Below are positions 42,818-53,426 of a DNA stretch of 64,000 bases, piece by piece. Under the pieces are notes generated by a model. The model was given only the letters and a program-made list of their open reading frames with translations, was not told the DNA's origin and searched no databases. Where the stretch lies: the NCBI GenBank assembly GCA_022844565.1, contig JALHLK010000008.1:1-64000 (forward strand), in the 5' to 3' direction. The translations under genes and the position numbers were made by a program. Within the stretch, counting starts at the first letter, position 1. Each line of letters starts with the position of its first letter. This DNA is from Saprospiraceae bacterium. GTDB lineage: Bacteria; Bacteroidota; Bacteroidia; Chitinophagales; Saprospiraceae.

Positions 42818-43417
42818 ATGGATGAAGCAATAGATATCATCATTCTTGCAGCAGGAGAATCCTCACGATTGGGAAGACCAAAGCAAATGCTCGATTATAA
42901 GGGTGAAACTTTATTGCAATACACCATAAAAATTGCTTTACAATCAAAAGCAAGGCATGTTTATACCATTTTGGGGGCCTTTTCAGATGTTATTAATCCT
43001 ACTATTAAAAAATTTTCTATTCGAATTATCCAAAACAATTACTGGCAAAAGGGTATGTCCTCCTCTATCAGATGCGGAATGAATGCCATATTATCTTCAA
43101 ATAGTATTCCTCAAGCGGTCATCGTCATGCTTTGTGACCAACCATTTGTTACCTCTTTATTAATTGATGAGTTAATTGAAACTTATCAATCAAAAGATGC
43201 TTTGATCGTAAATTGCAAGTATGAATCAAGCTTTGGTCCTCCCATTTTATTTGATCACAAGCTATTTTCCGAGATGGCCAAATTAGAGGGTGCCGATGGG
43301 GCGAAACCTTTGGTTAGGAAATATTTTGATAGAGTGAAACATGTAGATTTTCCAGATGGTGAGAAAGATATTGACACGGAGATGGACCGTTTAGAGTATT
43401 TGAGAGATGGAAAGTAA
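42818..43417 (+). CDS. MocA/MobA-like nucleotidyltransferase
   Basis: NTP transferase of 199 residues. LAAGESSRLGRPKQMLDYKG at the N-terminus is the nucleotide-binding signature of the molybdenum cofactor cytidylyl/guanylyltransferase family, and VIVMLCDQPFVT contains the metal-binding Asp. Members attach CMP or GMP to molybdopterin; none of the usual molybdoenzyme genes is adjacent, so the exact substrate is open. Last of the three-gene group, 11 bases after the methyltransferase. Confidence 0.85.
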   Translation: MDEAIDIIILAAGESSRLGRPKQMLDYKGETLLQYTIKIALQSKARHVYTILGAFSDVINPTIKKFSIRIIQNNYWQKGMSSSIRCGMNAILSSNSIPQAVIVMLCDQPFVTSLLIDELIETYQSKDALIVNCKYESSFGPPILFDHKLFSEMAKLEGADGAKPLVRKYFDRVKHVDFPDGEKDIDTEMDRLEYLRDGK

Positions 43418-43614
43418 TGAGGTTGATCCTATTTATTGATATAGAAGATTTTACGCTGTAGGATGTTTGATTTGGCATATTTGCTGCGATCTAAACTCAT
43501 GCTTTGGGAGGTGGGGTTTAGTTGCTTGATTATACAGGTGAATACCTGAGAAACTGGTCAGTGTCTATTCAACAAAAAACGCTTGTTTTAGCTATGTCTC
43601 CTAGATATAATTAC

Positions 43615-45102
43615 CTACTTCAACAAAATATCATACTCCTGTATCAAAGGCGGATTCTCTGGCGACAACGTAAAGTATATTTCGATATTTGCTTTCTCGC
43701 CTTCAATGACAAATTTGCCTCGCAATGCATTTTCCGCTACAATATCATGTACTTTTATTATGTTACCTGCTTTCTCAAATATGTCCTCTGCCTCAGTTTT
43801 GAGCAAATCTGAGAAATAATCCAAAAAGAAGTTTTGTGCAAATATGGGTGACTTATCCGCATGTTGCCAAGAAGGTAGAAGGGCCATTAACTCACTTTGA
43901 CGTTGTTTAAGGATGGGCGAAACAGGGAAGGGATCGGGTGCTAGACCAGCTTTTGCGACAATGAATGGCAAAATTTGAGTATTCATAGCCGATGCACTTC
44001 CATAGGTTCCGTTGGTAAAAGTCACAATACCAAGTCCATAATTGGGTAATATCTTCCAGTCTGATCCATATCCTGGTAGGCCTCCTGAGTGTCCAACGGT
44101 CCTAATTTGATTGCAATTTTGATCAATACGCAGCCCATATCCATAAAAAGCGACATTGCTACAAGGCTCACCTGTACCTGTGTAACCGCGATTGTTCATT
44201 GTATTGAAATTAGAAGGAAAGTGCATTTCTCTGATAGAACTCTTTTTCAATATGCTAGAATTGGGAGCAGATGCTTGATACGCAGCTTGATGCATAGCCA
44301 TGTACTTAGCAAAATCTTGGATAGAGGTCAACACACCGCCCATGATACCATATGCTCCATCTCCTTCGATGGGTTGCTCTACATATTCTTCTCGTAAATA
44401 GCGGTAGCCCATTGCGAGTTGATTTTGTGGTACTTTTTGATAATCCCAATAGGTATTAATCATCCCCAAAGGTTTCCAAACATGATTGATGATGTAGTTT
44501 TGGTAACTCTGACCTGATACTTTCTTAATGATATATCCCAACATGGCAAAGCCCATATTACTGTATTCATACCCAACCCCTGGCTCGGTTGAAAAGGAAA
44601 TACCTTTCTTAAACATTGATAACATGCTTGCTTCGGAGATCCCCAACTGACGATCACCCCATGGATTGTCTTCTGGAAATCCTGCAGCGTGGGTAAGTAA
44701 ATGTCGTATAGTGATTTCTGGAGCATCGTTGGAGTATTTTTGTCCCTTGAGTTCCTTTATATATTTTGATACTGGGTCGTCAAGTTTGAGCTTACCAGCG
44801 TCTCTCAATTGTAATATAGCTACCGAAGCAAAGCTCTTTGACATAGAAGCAATGCGGTACACCGACTGATTATCCGCCTCTTTTTGAGTTTTATAGTTGA
44901 TAATGCCATTATTACTCTGATGAATGATCTTTCCGTCAAGGACCAAAGCATACGACACACTCGACAAATGATTCTTAATTTTAAAATCCTGAAATTTTGC
45001 TTCAATATCTGGAATTATTGTTTTGATTTTGTCTTCTTTGCTTTGAGCAAAAAGGTTAATGCTAAGAAAAAGGAAGAAGAATATGTTTTTCATTTTTTTC
45101 AA
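43615..45102 (-). CDS. Serine hydrolase of the beta-lactamase/penicillin-binding class C family
   Basis: Exported protein of 495 residues with signal peptide (ending NLFAQ). Active-site motifs: SMSK (Ser86, Lys89), YSN in YEYSNMGFAMLG, and HSGGLPGYG near the third motif. Family includes esterases, D-amino peptidases and class C beta-lactamases; the substrate cannot be told. A C-terminal about 100-residue domain follows (EIYFTLSPENPPLIQEYDIL). Confidence 0.88.
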   Translation of the reverse strand: MKKMKNIFFFLFLSINLFAQSKEDKIKTIIPDIEAKFQDFKIKNHLSSVSYALVLDGKIIHQSNNGIINYKTQKEADNQSVYRIASMSKSFASVAILQLRDAGKLKLDDPVSKYIKELKGQKYSNDAPEITIRHLLTHAAGFPEDNPWGDRQLGISEASMLSMFKKGISFSTEPGVGYEYSNMGFAMLGYIIKKVSGQSYQNYIINHVWKPLGMINTYWDYQKVPQNQLAMGYRYLREEYVEQPIEGDGAYGIMGGVLTSIQDFAKYMAMHQAAYQASAPNSSILKKSSIREMHFPSNFNTMNNRGYTGTGEPCSNVAFYGYGLRIDQNCNQIRTVGHSGGLPGYGSDWKILPNYGLGIVTFTNGTYGSASAMNTQILPFIVAKAGLAPDPFPVSPILKQRQSELMALLPSWQHADKSPIFAQNFFLDYFSDLLKTEAEDIFEKAGNIIKVHDIVAENALRGKFVIEGEKANIEIYFTLSPENPPLIQEYDILLK

Positions 45103-45267
45103 TTGATCAAATTAATAATGTAAAGATAGTGAAAATTTTATGGTAAGGAATCTGACATTAGCCGATCACCATCTTTTTTGAGTTTGATAAAGATAGTGAC
45201 TATAGTTTGCTCTACACTACCTGATGATAATACTATTGATGTTGTAGTATTTGGCACATATAATAAA

Positions 45268-45296
45268 AAGAGGCTGCATTTTTAGTGCAACCTCTT
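45268..45296 (-). terminator. Terminator of the SusC/SusD operon
   Basis: Hairpin AAGAGGCTGCA / TGCAACCTCTT with one bulge, followed on the minus strand by T-rich sequence. It starts 34 bases after the SusD stop. Confidence 0.7.
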
Positions 45297-45329
45297 CTAA
45301 TTATATTCTAAAATAAATTAGTGAAATAA

Positions 45330-47192
45330 TTAATTCTGATATCCAGGATTCTGAACCAATTTCTTATTTCTATTCATTTCATCTCTACTGAGTGGTCTGA
45401 AGTACATCTTGTCTCTCCATACTCTTAGTTCATTTTCAGTATTGTTAAACACAGTATACTTATAATCATAAACTGTAGGGTCATTCTTATAAGGAGAATG
45501 TGCTGTTTTACCTGGTTTTACAGTAGCAGTCACCGTAATGGCTTGGATAGGTCTACCTAATTGTTCACCTATCATCCATCTCCTACCGTCATGATATCTG
45601 TGCTCCTCGTAAACCAACTCGATTCTTCTCTCATTCTGAAGTCTGGTCTTTAAAGCTGGACCAGCATCAGTTATAGCAGGCATGCCCGATCTAAATCTAA
45701 TTCTATTTAACCATGTTCTTGCTTCTGCCTCGTTACCTAATTCAAGCGAAGCCTCTGCCAAGATAAATGCCATCTCTGTATACCTGATAAAAGGGAAAGG
45801 TATAGTTTGTGCTGCAGATTGATTATCTGGTAATGCTGGATTACCGTCTATGAATTTTCTGGTGTAATAGTGCGTTCTTGTACCATTCCAGTTTTCAATA
45901 GGTGATTGACGAGTGTCTATCCCTGCTTTCCCATCATAAGTACCTGCCTGTATTTGATTGTTTGGATCTAAACCTGCAGATGATGATGGTCTTGGTTTCC
46001 AAGGAGCCCCATCATATAGGACGGTAGCATAAAATCTTGGATCTCTATTTACATATGGAGCAGCGGCATGTTGTGGATTACTCCAACTAAATTTGCTTCC
46101 ATCCATCATTTCATAGTCATCTACCAATTGCTGAATAGGCGTATTTCCTGCCCAATTGTTGTATCCATTCGGACCATTATTGATACCATAATGTAGTCCT
46201 CCAAGAGGCCAATTACTTTCCCTTGTAAATAATGCTGTATGAGTTCTTTCAAAAATAAGATCTACAGCTGCGGACTTATCACCGATACCACTTTCTCCGC
46301 CCATAGCAATAGACATATAGTTATTACGTCCTTCTGCTGCTGATACGGGTGCTGTAAGATTCAATTTATACCCAGTGCCTTCATCCAATACCGCTTTAGC
46401 AGCATCTCTTGCAGCAGTCCATCTAGCTGTTTGACTACCTGTAGTATATGCTAATAATTGAATATTTTGGAAACCATTAAATAAACTTGATTTACCTTTT
46501 GCTTTGTTAGCATCGTGAAGGTCAGATGCTGCATAAGCTAACTGTCTCGCTTTTAAAGCCATTGCTGCTAACTTATTAGCTCTTCCTTTTGTATTTGGCT
46601 TACCATTTAATAAAGAAATAGCTTTATCTAAATCTGCTACGATAAACTTTACGCAATCTTCGTAAGATGATCTTTCTAAGTTGTAATCTTCATCCAAACC
46701 ATAAGATTTTGCAACTAATGGTACACCACCATAAAATCTAACTAATTGATGAAAATAATATGCCCTTAGAAAATGTGCTTCTCCCAATAATCGATCTCTA
46801 TTTGCAGGATCAAAAGTAGCAGTTGGCAAATTTTCAATAGCCACATTTGCAGCTCTAATAGCTCTGTACATTACCGGCCAAGTCCAAGTATCACTTTGCC
46901 AAGCTAAAGCACCTGGCTCTTCTGTACCTTCAGTAAAGTTGTTGATGTTTCTACCAGCATGTGTAAACATAGCCTCATCTGTTACCGAGGCTAAAGCTTG
47001 CTCCTCAAAACCACCATAACCTAAGAATGAATAAATATTGAATACAAACGCCTGAGATAATGCTGCATCTTTCCATGTTGCATCACTTGATATTCTGTCT
47101 AAAGGCTTTGTATCTAGAAAGTCGGTATTACAAGACATTGGAATTGTAACGACAATCAGTAAAAGCAATAAATATAAAAAATGTTTTTTCAT
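45330..47192 (-). CDS. SusD/RagB family nutrient-binding lipoprotein
   Basis: Outer-membrane-anchored lid protein of 620 residues that works with its SusC partner. Lipobox PMSC (about Cys21), then NTDFLDTKPLDRISSDATW, the classic SusD beginning. TPR-like helices (NRDRLLGEAHFLRAYYFHQL, AFILAEASLELGNEAEARTWLN) and the end LVQNPGYQN are typical. No glycoside hydrolase or regulator is adjacent, so the imported compound is not known. It follows susC by 28 bases. Confidence 0.93.
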   Translation of the reverse strand: MKKHFLYLLLLLIVVTIPMSCNTDFLDTKPLDRISSDATWKDAALSQAFVFNIYSFLGYGGFEEQALASVTDEAMFTHAGRNINNFTEGTEEPGALAWQSDTWTWPVMYRAIRAANVAIENLPTATFDPANRDRLLGEAHFLRAYYFHQLVRFYGGVPLVAKSYGLDEDYNLERSSYEDCVKFIVADLDKAISLLNGKPNTKGRANKLAAMALKARQLAYAASDLHDANKAKGKSSLFNGFQNIQLLAYTTGSQTARWTAARDAAKAVLDEGTGYKLNLTAPVSAAEGRNNYMSIAMGGESGIGDKSAAVDLIFERTHTALFTRESNWPLGGLHYGINNGPNGYNNWAGNTPIQQLVDDYEMMDGSKFSWSNPQHAAAPYVNRDPRFYATVLYDGAPWKPRPSSSAGLDPNNQIQAGTYDGKAGIDTRQSPIENWNGTRTHYYTRKFIDGNPALPDNQSAAQTIPFPFIRYTEMAFILAEASLELGNEAEARTWLNRIRFRSGMPAITDAGPALKTRLQNERRIELVYEEHRYHDGRRWMIGEQLGRPIQAITVTATVKPGKTAHSPYKNDPTVYDYKYTVFNNTENELRVWRDKMYFRPLSRDEMNRNKKLVQNPGYQN

Positions 47193-47220
47193 TATTATAA
47201 ATTTTAATTATTTTATTTTT

Positions 47221-50200
47221 CTAAAATGATACCATTGCACCAAAATTGATTACTCGTTGTAATGGATAATATGTACCTGCTTGATTTTCTGCCTCTGGAT
47301 CAAAGATTCCGTGTTTGTCTAACGTAAATATGTTTAATCCATTGACATAAACTCTTAAATTACTGATACCTATTTTTTGTTTAAATGCTCCATCAATAGT
47401 GTAACCGATTTCAAGATTTTTTAATCTCAAATAATCTCTATTGAATAAGAAATAGGTATTGTTTCCAAAAGAACCACCTGAATAGTAAGTATCACCTCTA
47501 CTTGCTAAACGTGGATGCTCAGACGAAGGATTTTCTATACTCCATCTGTTATCATTAAAATACTTTAAAAAGTTTCCAATGTCACCTGATTCTGTCTGAA
47601 CTCTAAATCTTGCTCCCATAGATCCTTGTAACAACATAGCTACGTCAAAGTTTTTATATCTAGCATTAAATGTACCTCCAAAGAAAAATGTTGGCTCATT
47701 ATTTCTATCAATTCTTTCTTGATCATCAGCATTGATCTTACCATCTCCATTTATATCCTCAAATTTCATATCTCCTGGCAATAATCTATTAGTAACACCA
47801 GAATAATCAATTTTGTTCGCTTCGATCTCTGCTTGGTCTTTGAATACTCCTGCAGATTTATAAACTAAGAATGCGTTTATTGGTTTTCCTTCTAATTTTT
47901 GATACTCAGGTACACCAGGTACTTCATCTAAAAACTCTACATTGTTTCTAGAGTAACCACCGTTTACTCCTGCACTCCATTGTAAGCCACCTGCAGTTGT
48001 ATTATTATAACTTAAACTATATTCAAAACCTGCATTGTTCACTATACCTGCATTAACTGGAGGTAAAAGTGCTGAAATACCTGAAGACTGGGGTGTAGAA
48101 CCCGTTTTTTGTATTAAGATTTGATCTCTTCTATTTCTAAATGCTTCTAAAGTTAAATCAAAGTTTTTAAAGAATGTTGCATCCAAACCTATATTGTAAT
48201 TATTAGCCCTTTCCCACGTAAAACTTGGGTTGGCTAAAACAGTTTCACTCAAAGTAGTTTGCACTGCATTATTGATAGGATATTCATTAAAACCATAAGA
48301 TGCTAAAAATGCATACTCTTGTAATCTACCATTAAAAAATACCTGATCATTACCCATTTGTCCGTAAGAAGCTCGAAGTTTTAATCTATCTAAGTTAGGT
48401 ACTTTAAACCAATCCTCCTCTGTTACATTCCACCCCAATAATAACCCTGGGAAGAATCCAAATCTACTGTCAGCAGGGAAAATGTACGAACCGTCGTATC
48501 TCCAAATAAATTCAGCTAAATACTTTTCTTTAAAGTTGTACTGTGCTCTACCATAATACCCTAATCGAGCTCTTTCATATCCACTACCGTTGGTATTCAT
48601 TTGTAAAGTACCTCCTGCAAATATTTGGTCTAATGCTGGTGAAATAAAGTTTCTTCTAAAAGCTTCAAAGTTGGAGCCTTCAAATCTTTCTTGCGTTACT
48701 CCTGCTAATAAACTAATATTATGTGATTCTCCGATTTTAGTATCATAAGTTAACATACCAGTTAAGTTGGTATTTAATACACTGTTACTAAATTCTGAAA
48801 GTCTAGGATCAGTAAACGTAGATCTGACAGAAGGTGACAATTTAGGTGTTGTACCATCTGATTCAAAGGTCTTATTATCCCAAAAGTACAACTCCCAAGG
48901 AGTTCTCCAAGTTTTAGATATACCACTTCTCCTATCTACCGCAGCAGAAAGTGACAATTTTAACCCTTTAATCCAAGGGTTGGTAATATCCAATCCTCCA
49001 TTTACCTGAATAAAATCTTCTGGACTTTTTTGATAACCCGTTGCATTCGTTGTGATGACATAAGGATTTTGACCATTTTCAATATCTGGACCAGGTCTTC
49101 CATTTGGCCACACTTGATGCTCTGTTGGTCTACCTCTCATCAACATTCTAAATATTGATCCTGCACTTTCTGTAGGGTAATTCCGATCATCTCTTCTCAA
49201 TTGTACTCCAAGACTTGATTTGATGTGCTTGCTTATTTTAGCATCAATATTCGTTCTAAAGCTGTATTGATTGAAGAAAGTTGCAGAGTTTTTATAAATC
49301 GCATCTTGGTGTAGGTACCCTAATGAAACAAAATAATTGACGGATTCTGTTCCTCCAGAAATATCTAAGTTTTGTCTGTGCATAGGTGCCCAATTTTTGA
49401 AAGAACCTTCAAACCAATCTGTATCTGGATATCTCCAAGGGTCTGACCCATCAGCATGCTTTTTTATGGCTTCAGGGCTATATTGAGCTGTTATTGCTCT
49501 TACCCCTGCTGTCGGTGACTGATACGTTCCTGTTGACTTTATAGCATTCCAAGCATTGCTCCACTCTCCTACAGGTACATTTCTATAGATACCCAATTGG
49601 TTCATGATATTGGCATATTCTTCAGCACTTGCCATTTCTGGAACTACAGTTGGCTGTGTATTACCAAAATTATAGCTGTAATTAAGTGTTGGTTTACCAG
49701 TTTTACCTCTTTTAGTAGTAATAATGATAGCACCATTCGCAGCTCTAGCTCCATAGATTGCAGCTGCTGCATCTTTAAGTACAGAAATGCTTTCAATATC
49801 CTGCGGGTTAAGACGACCAAAACCACCATCTCTATCAGGAACTCCATCTATTACCACAAGAGGGCTACTGTTACCTAAGGTATTTGTACCCCTAATTCTT
49901 ATTCGAGCACCATCTTGGCCCGGTTCACCACTTGTTTGGACCACCACAAGACCTGGCAACCTTCCTGAAAGGGAATTACTTAATTCAGATGCTGGAGATG
50001 CAATTATCTCAGCACCTTTTATAGCTGCTACTGCACCAGTTACGGTTACTTTTCTTTGCGTACCGTAGCCAACCACGACTACCTCATCCAAAGCAGTACC
50101 TTCAACCAATGACACATTGATTACGGGGTCAGTCCCCACAGTAATTTCTTGAGTACCAAATCCTGTATAAGAAACAACAAGGACATCACCTGGCTTAGCT

Positions 50201-50385
50201 TGCAATTCATAGCCACCTTCTAAATCAGTGACTGCTCCTCGTGTAGTATTTTGGACGGTTACGGTTGCACCTATCAATGGTTGGTTGTCTTTATCTACGA
50301 TCTTACCCCGTATCATCTGGGCAGAGAGATTTGTACCAACCACAAGGCATAAAACGACTAAGAGTTTTGTGTAAAATTTACGCAT
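47221..50385 (-). CDS. SusC/RagA family TonB-linked outer membrane protein
   Basis: TonB-dependent transporter of 1054 residues. Signal peptide (ending NLSAQ) is followed by a carboxypeptidase-D-like beta domain (IRGKIVDKDNQPLIGATVTV), the plug (NTLGNSSPLVVIDGVPDRDG, SISVLKDAAAAIYGARAANG) and a large barrel ending NFGAMVSF. It imports nutrients such as glycans or peptides together with SusD. No ECF sigma/anti-sigma pair is next to it. Confidence 0.95.
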   Translation of the reverse strand: MRKFYTKLLVVLCLVVGTNLSAQMIRGKIVDKDNQPLIGATVTVQNTTRGAVTDLEGGYELQAKPGDVLVVSYTGFGTQEITVGTDPVINVSLVEGTALDEVVVVGYGTQRKVTVTGAVAAIKGAEIIASPASELSNSLSGRLPGLVVVQTSGEPGQDGARIRIRGTNTLGNSSPLVVIDGVPDRDGGFGRLNPQDIESISVLKDAAAAIYGARAANGAIIITTKRGKTGKPTLNYSYNFGNTQPTVVPEMASAEEYANIMNQLGIYRNVPVGEWSNAWNAIKSTGTYQSPTAGVRAITAQYSPEAIKKHADGSDPWRYPDTDWFEGSFKNWAPMHRQNLDISGGTESVNYFVSLGYLHQDAIYKNSATFFNQYSFRTNIDAKISKHIKSSLGVQLRRDDRNYPTESAGSIFRMLMRGRPTEHQVWPNGRPGPDIENGQNPYVITTNATGYQKSPEDFIQVNGGLDITNPWIKGLKLSLSAAVDRRSGISKTWRTPWELYFWDNKTFESDGTTPKLSPSVRSTFTDPRLSEFSNSVLNTNLTGMLTYDTKIGESHNISLLAGVTQERFEGSNFEAFRRNFISPALDQIFAGGTLQMNTNGSGYERARLGYYGRAQYNFKEKYLAEFIWRYDGSYIFPADSRFGFFPGLLLGWNVTEEDWFKVPNLDRLKLRASYGQMGNDQVFFNGRLQEYAFLASYGFNEYPINNAVQTTLSETVLANPSFTWERANNYNIGLDATFFKNFDLTLEAFRNRRDQILIQKTGSTPQSSGISALLPPVNAGIVNNAGFEYSLSYNNTTAGGLQWSAGVNGGYSRNNVEFLDEVPGVPEYQKLEGKPINAFLVYKSAGVFKDQAEIEANKIDYSGVTNRLLPGDMKFEDINGDGKINADDQERIDRNNEPTFFFGGTFNARYKNFDVAMLLQGSMGARFRVQTESGDIGNFLKYFNDNRWSIENPSSEHPRLASRGDTYYSGGSFGNNTYFLFNRDYLRLKNLEIGYTIDGAFKQKIGISNLRVYVNGLNIFTLDKHGIFDPEAENQAGTYYPLQRVINFGAMVSF

Positions 50386-50749
50386 ATATGTGGCTTTAAA
50401 TAACGAATAAATAAAATTTCGGGGTAAATTTATAAAATTAAGTAAACTTCTTACATGATTTTTTTTTAATTTTTTTTTGTCCTAATTTAAGAAAAGAATT
50501 GAAAATAAATGCTTTTTTAGTTATCCCAGAATATTAAGATATCTAATTAATAAATTGCAACTTTATGTGTAACTAAAATGTTAATATTTTTAATTATACA
50601 AAATTAAAAATATTTCACAGTATGAATATTTGTATCCAAAAATCACAAATTCTGACATAAAGAAGTAAAAATTTACATCAGATTTAGAACCTAATTTATA
50701 GTACCTAAACAAGAATTTTTACTTTTTATCACAATTAGCAAAAAATTGA
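50386..50749. other. AT-rich spacer upstream of SusC
   Basis: No gene seen in this 364-base stretch. It holds long T runs (about 50459-50480) and one possible minus-strand -7 motif (TAATTTTG at 50606-50599), which would give the SusC gene a leader of about 200 bases. No riboswitch or operator was recognised. Confidence 0.4.
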
Positions 50750-50779
50750 TTTGTCATTCAACTTTTATTTATACTTTTG
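50750..50779 (+). promoter_or_regulatory. Promoter of the lipocalin-like hypothetical gene
   Basis: TTTG at 50750-50753 and TACTTTTG at 50772-50779, 18 bases apart, 22 bases before the ATG at 50802. Confidence 0.5.
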
Positions 50780-50801
50780 ATCTAATCTAAAGTTTAAGTT
50801 G

Positions 50802-51536
50802 ATGAAAAGGATTATTTTTACTTGTATGGTTTTTTTATATATTTCCTTCATTAATAAGGCATTATCTCAAATAAATATTGGCTTCAAAGTTTGGCATACT
50901 ACAGAAATGACAGATTCTTGTGAAGCACATTATCTTTTTGTGATGAGCGACCAGTATTTTACCAAAACAAGGTACCGAACAGATAATGGTGGTTTTATCA
51001 ACTCTAAAGGTGGCACATTTAAAATCGTTGGAGATAGTATCAAGTTCTTCTACGAATTTGACTCGGAAGATAAAACCAAGGTAGGTATCACAACCACCTA
51101 CTTATATAGGATAAAGAAAGGTGAGTTGACCCTTGCCTCTGCTAGAAAAAAGAGAATTTTATCGAATATTGATCAGAACTCAAGTTCGCCCTTATCTGGC
51201 ACTTACCTTTTCTCTGGTCGTAAAGAAAAAGGAGGAGAATTGACACGTAGAAATACAGATCAGCCAAGAAAAACTATGAAGATATTGACCGGAAATCGCT
51301 TTCAGTGGATCGCTTTTAACACGGAGACGGGTGAATTCTTTGGTACTGGAGGCGGCAAGTTTACCTCCGAAAATGGAAAATATACAGAAATTATCGAGTT
51401 TTTCTCTAGAAATAATAGTCGTGTAGGTGCAAAGCTCAGCTTTGATTATGACAAACAAGGAGAAGACTGGCACCATACTGGACTTAGTTCCAATGGTGAT
51501 CCTATCTATGAAATTTGGAGTATAAGGAAAAAGTAA
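50802..51536 (+). CDS. Hypothetical exported protein, DUF4488-like
   Basis: 244 residues from the ATG at 50802 (a TTG directly before it is not needed). Signal peptide ends near NKALSQ. Two similar beta-rich halves are visible: KGGTFKIVGDSIKFFYEF in the first and GGGKFTSENGKYTEIIEF in the second, each followed by a strand pattern ending in a W-containing segment (DWHHTGLSSNGDPIYEIW). This fits a lipocalin-like membrane or secreted protein of the DUF4488 type; function unknown. It converges with rfbA, 3 bases apart. Confidence 0.7.
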   Translation: MKRIIFTCMVFLYISFINKALSQINIGFKVWHTTEMTDSCEAHYLFVMSDQYFTKTRYRTDNGGFINSKGGTFKIVGDSIKFFYEFDSEDKTKVGITTTYLYRIKKGELTLASARKKRILSNIDQNSSSPLSGTYLFSGRKEKGGELTRRNTDQPRKTMKILTGNRFQWIAFNTETGEFFGTGGGKFTSENGKYTEIIEFFSRNNSRVGAKLSFDYDKQGEDWHHTGLSSNGDPIYEIWSIRKK

Positions 51537-51539
51537 AAC

Positions 51540-52403
51540 CTATTTGTTTAAAACTTTCAATAGATACTCGCCATAGCCACTTTTGATATATTTTTCTCCT
51601 AGAAGACGCAATTGATTTTCGTCAATAAAACCCATCTCATAAGCTATTTCTTCTATACAGCCAATTTTGAGCCCTTGACGTTCCTCTATGACCTGAATGA
51701 ATTGTCCAGCTTGCATAAGTGATGCATGTGTACCCGTATCTAACCAAGCATACCCTCGACTAAAAATCCCTACTTTTAGCTTTCCTTTCTCTAAATATAT
51801 TTTGTTTACATCCGTGATTTCGTATTCGCCACGTGCACTGGGCTGAAGATTTTTTGCAACTTCAACGACAGAATTGTTATAAAAATAAAGTCCAGGTACT
51901 GCATAATTTGACTTTGGATGTGTTGGTTTTTCTTCGATAGAAATTGCATTCAGATTTTTGTCAAATTCTACTACACCATATCTTTCTGGGTCGGCTACTT
52001 GATAAGCAAAAACCACGCCTCCTTCAGGATCTACTGACGATTGTAATAACTCGCTAAGACCATTGCCGTAAAATATATTATCACCTAATATCAATGCAAC
52101 GCTGTCGTCTCCGATAAATTCTTCTCCTAAGACAAAAGCCTGTGCAAGACCATTTGGAATTAATTGTTCGATGTATTGAAAATTACACCCAATTTCGCTT
52201 CCGTCTCCTAATAAATTTCTAAAATTTGGCAAATCCTGAGGGGTAGAAATTATCAAAATATCTTTTATTCCTGCCAACATCAAGGTTGATAGCGGGTAAT
52301 AAATCATAGGTTTGTCATAAATAGGCATCATTTGCTTACTCATTGCTAGGGTGAGGGGATAAAGTCTCGTCCCTAATCCTCCTGCTAATATTATACCTTT
52401 CAT
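51540..52403 (-). CDS. rfbA: Glucose-1-phosphate thymidylyltransferase
   Basis: 287 residues, full length. Makes dTDP-glucose from dTTP and glucose-1-phosphate, the first step to dTDP-rhamnose and related sugars. The nucleotide-binding start [34 protein letters not shown] and the Asp of [10 protein letters not shown] are diagnostic. The other rfb genes are not adjacent. It follows the polyprenyl synthase gene by 19 bases on the same strand. Confidence 0.95.
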   Translation of the reverse strand: MKGIILAGGLGTRLYPLTLAMSKQMMPIYDKPMIYYPLSTLMLAGIKDILIISTPQDLPNFRNLLGDGSEIGCNFQYIEQLIPNGLAQAFVLGEEFIGDDSVALILGDNIFYGNGLSELLQSSVDPEGGVVFAYQVADPERYGVVEFDKNLNAISIEEKPTHPKSNYAVPGLYFYNNSVVEVAKNLQPSARGEYEITDVNKIYLEKGKLKVGIFSRGYAWLDTGTHASLMQAGQFIQVIEERQGLKIGCIEEIAYEMGFIDENQLRLLGEKYIKSGYGEYLLKVLNK

Positions 52404-52422
52404 TTTATTGTATTATTTGATC

Positions 52423-53388
52423 TTATTTTTTTCTCTTGATTGTGTATTCTAACAATTTTGAAAGTGCGATCTTTGCATCATTGTTTGGAAATTCATCTAG
52501 TAATACAAGTGATTTCTGATAGAATTCATTCATCTTCTCGATAGTATATTCTATTCCTCCACTTTTCCTTACAAAATCTATTACTTCTTTTACCTTCTCC
52601 GTCTTGTTGTTATTGTTTTTCACAATATTGATGATCCTTCGTTTATCAAAATAAGTTGCATTATTTAAAGCATAAATCAAAGGAAGTGTCATTTTTTGTT
52701 CTTTTATATCAATGCCTAAAGGTTTTCCTATATCCACATTGCCATAGTCAAAAAGATCATCCTTTATCTGAAAACATATACCAATAGTTTCACCTAAAAC
52801 TCTCATTTTTTCAATAATATCTTCATCCGAAACTACTGATGCTGCACCTGCACTACAAGCAGATGCGATCAAAGATGCTGTTTTTTTTCTTATGATTTCA
52901 AAATAAATATCTTCTTTGATGTCTAGTTTCCTTGCCTTTTCTATTTGTAACAGTTCTCCTTCGCTCATTTCTTTGACTGCTGTAGAAATGATTTTTAACA
53001 TTTGAAATTGATTCTTATCTAGTGCCAACAGAAGTCCCTTACTCAATAGATAATCACCAACAAGTACTGCAATTTTATTTTTCCATAAAGCATTAATAGA
53101 CATAAAACCCCGTCTTTCGTAGGCATCATCCACCACATCATCGTGCACAAGAGTGGCTGTGTGTAGTAATTCTATCAAGGCTGCTGCAGTGTATGTTGCA
53201 TCAGTGGCCTGACCAAATAATTTTGCGGAAAGAAAAACAAACATCGGTCTTACTTGCTTTCCTTTACTCTTCACAATATAATAAGTGATTTTATCCAATA
53301 ATGCCACATCACTTCTCATGGATTCCTTGAAGTGATGTTCAAAATTTTCTAATTCAACTTTTATAGGTGCTTTTATTTCATCAAGCAT
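52423..53388 (-). CDS. Polyprenyl diphosphate synthase
   Basis: Trans-prenyltransferase of 321 residues. First Asp-rich motif LVHDDVVDDAYERRG (Asp83, Asp84, Asp87) and second QIKDDLFDYG bind magnesium and substrates; KGKQVRPMFVFLSA is the N-terminal conserved block. The chain length cannot be read with certainty; the residues before the first motif (HTATLV) are consistent with long chains such as octaprenyl used for menaquinone. Cytosolic. Confidence 0.9.
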   Translation of the reverse strand: MLDEIKAPIKVELENFEHHFKESMRSDVALLDKITYYIVKSKGKQVRPMFVFLSAKLFGQATDATYTAAALIELLHTATLVHDDVVDDAYERRGFMSINALWKNKIAVLVGDYLLSKGLLLALDKNQFQMLKIISTAVKEMSEGELLQIEKARKLDIKEDIYFEIIRKKTASLIASACSAGAASVVSDEDIIEKMRVLGETIGICFQIKDDLFDYGNVDIGKPLGIDIKEQKMTLPLIYALNNATYFDKRRIINIVKNNNNKTEKVKEVIDFVRKSGGIEYTIEKMNEFYQKSLVLLDEFPNNDAKIALSKLLEYTIKRKK

Positions 53389-53426
53389 AAATAAGATCGA
53401 TATTCTGATATTAAGGCCACAATATA

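Noticed and set aside
43418-43614. Spacer between MocA-like gene and serine hydrolase as a pseudogene
   Set aside because: No continuous similarity to a known protein could be seen in any frame.
43522-43812. Plus-strand frame of 96 codons
   Set aside because: It overlaps the end of the serine hydrolase gene antisense; the product looks like random shadow sequence.
45330-50385. SusC/SusD as part of a full polysaccharide utilisation locus
   Set aside because: No glycoside hydrolase, sulfatase, hybrid two-component regulator or ECF sigma gene lies next to the pair.
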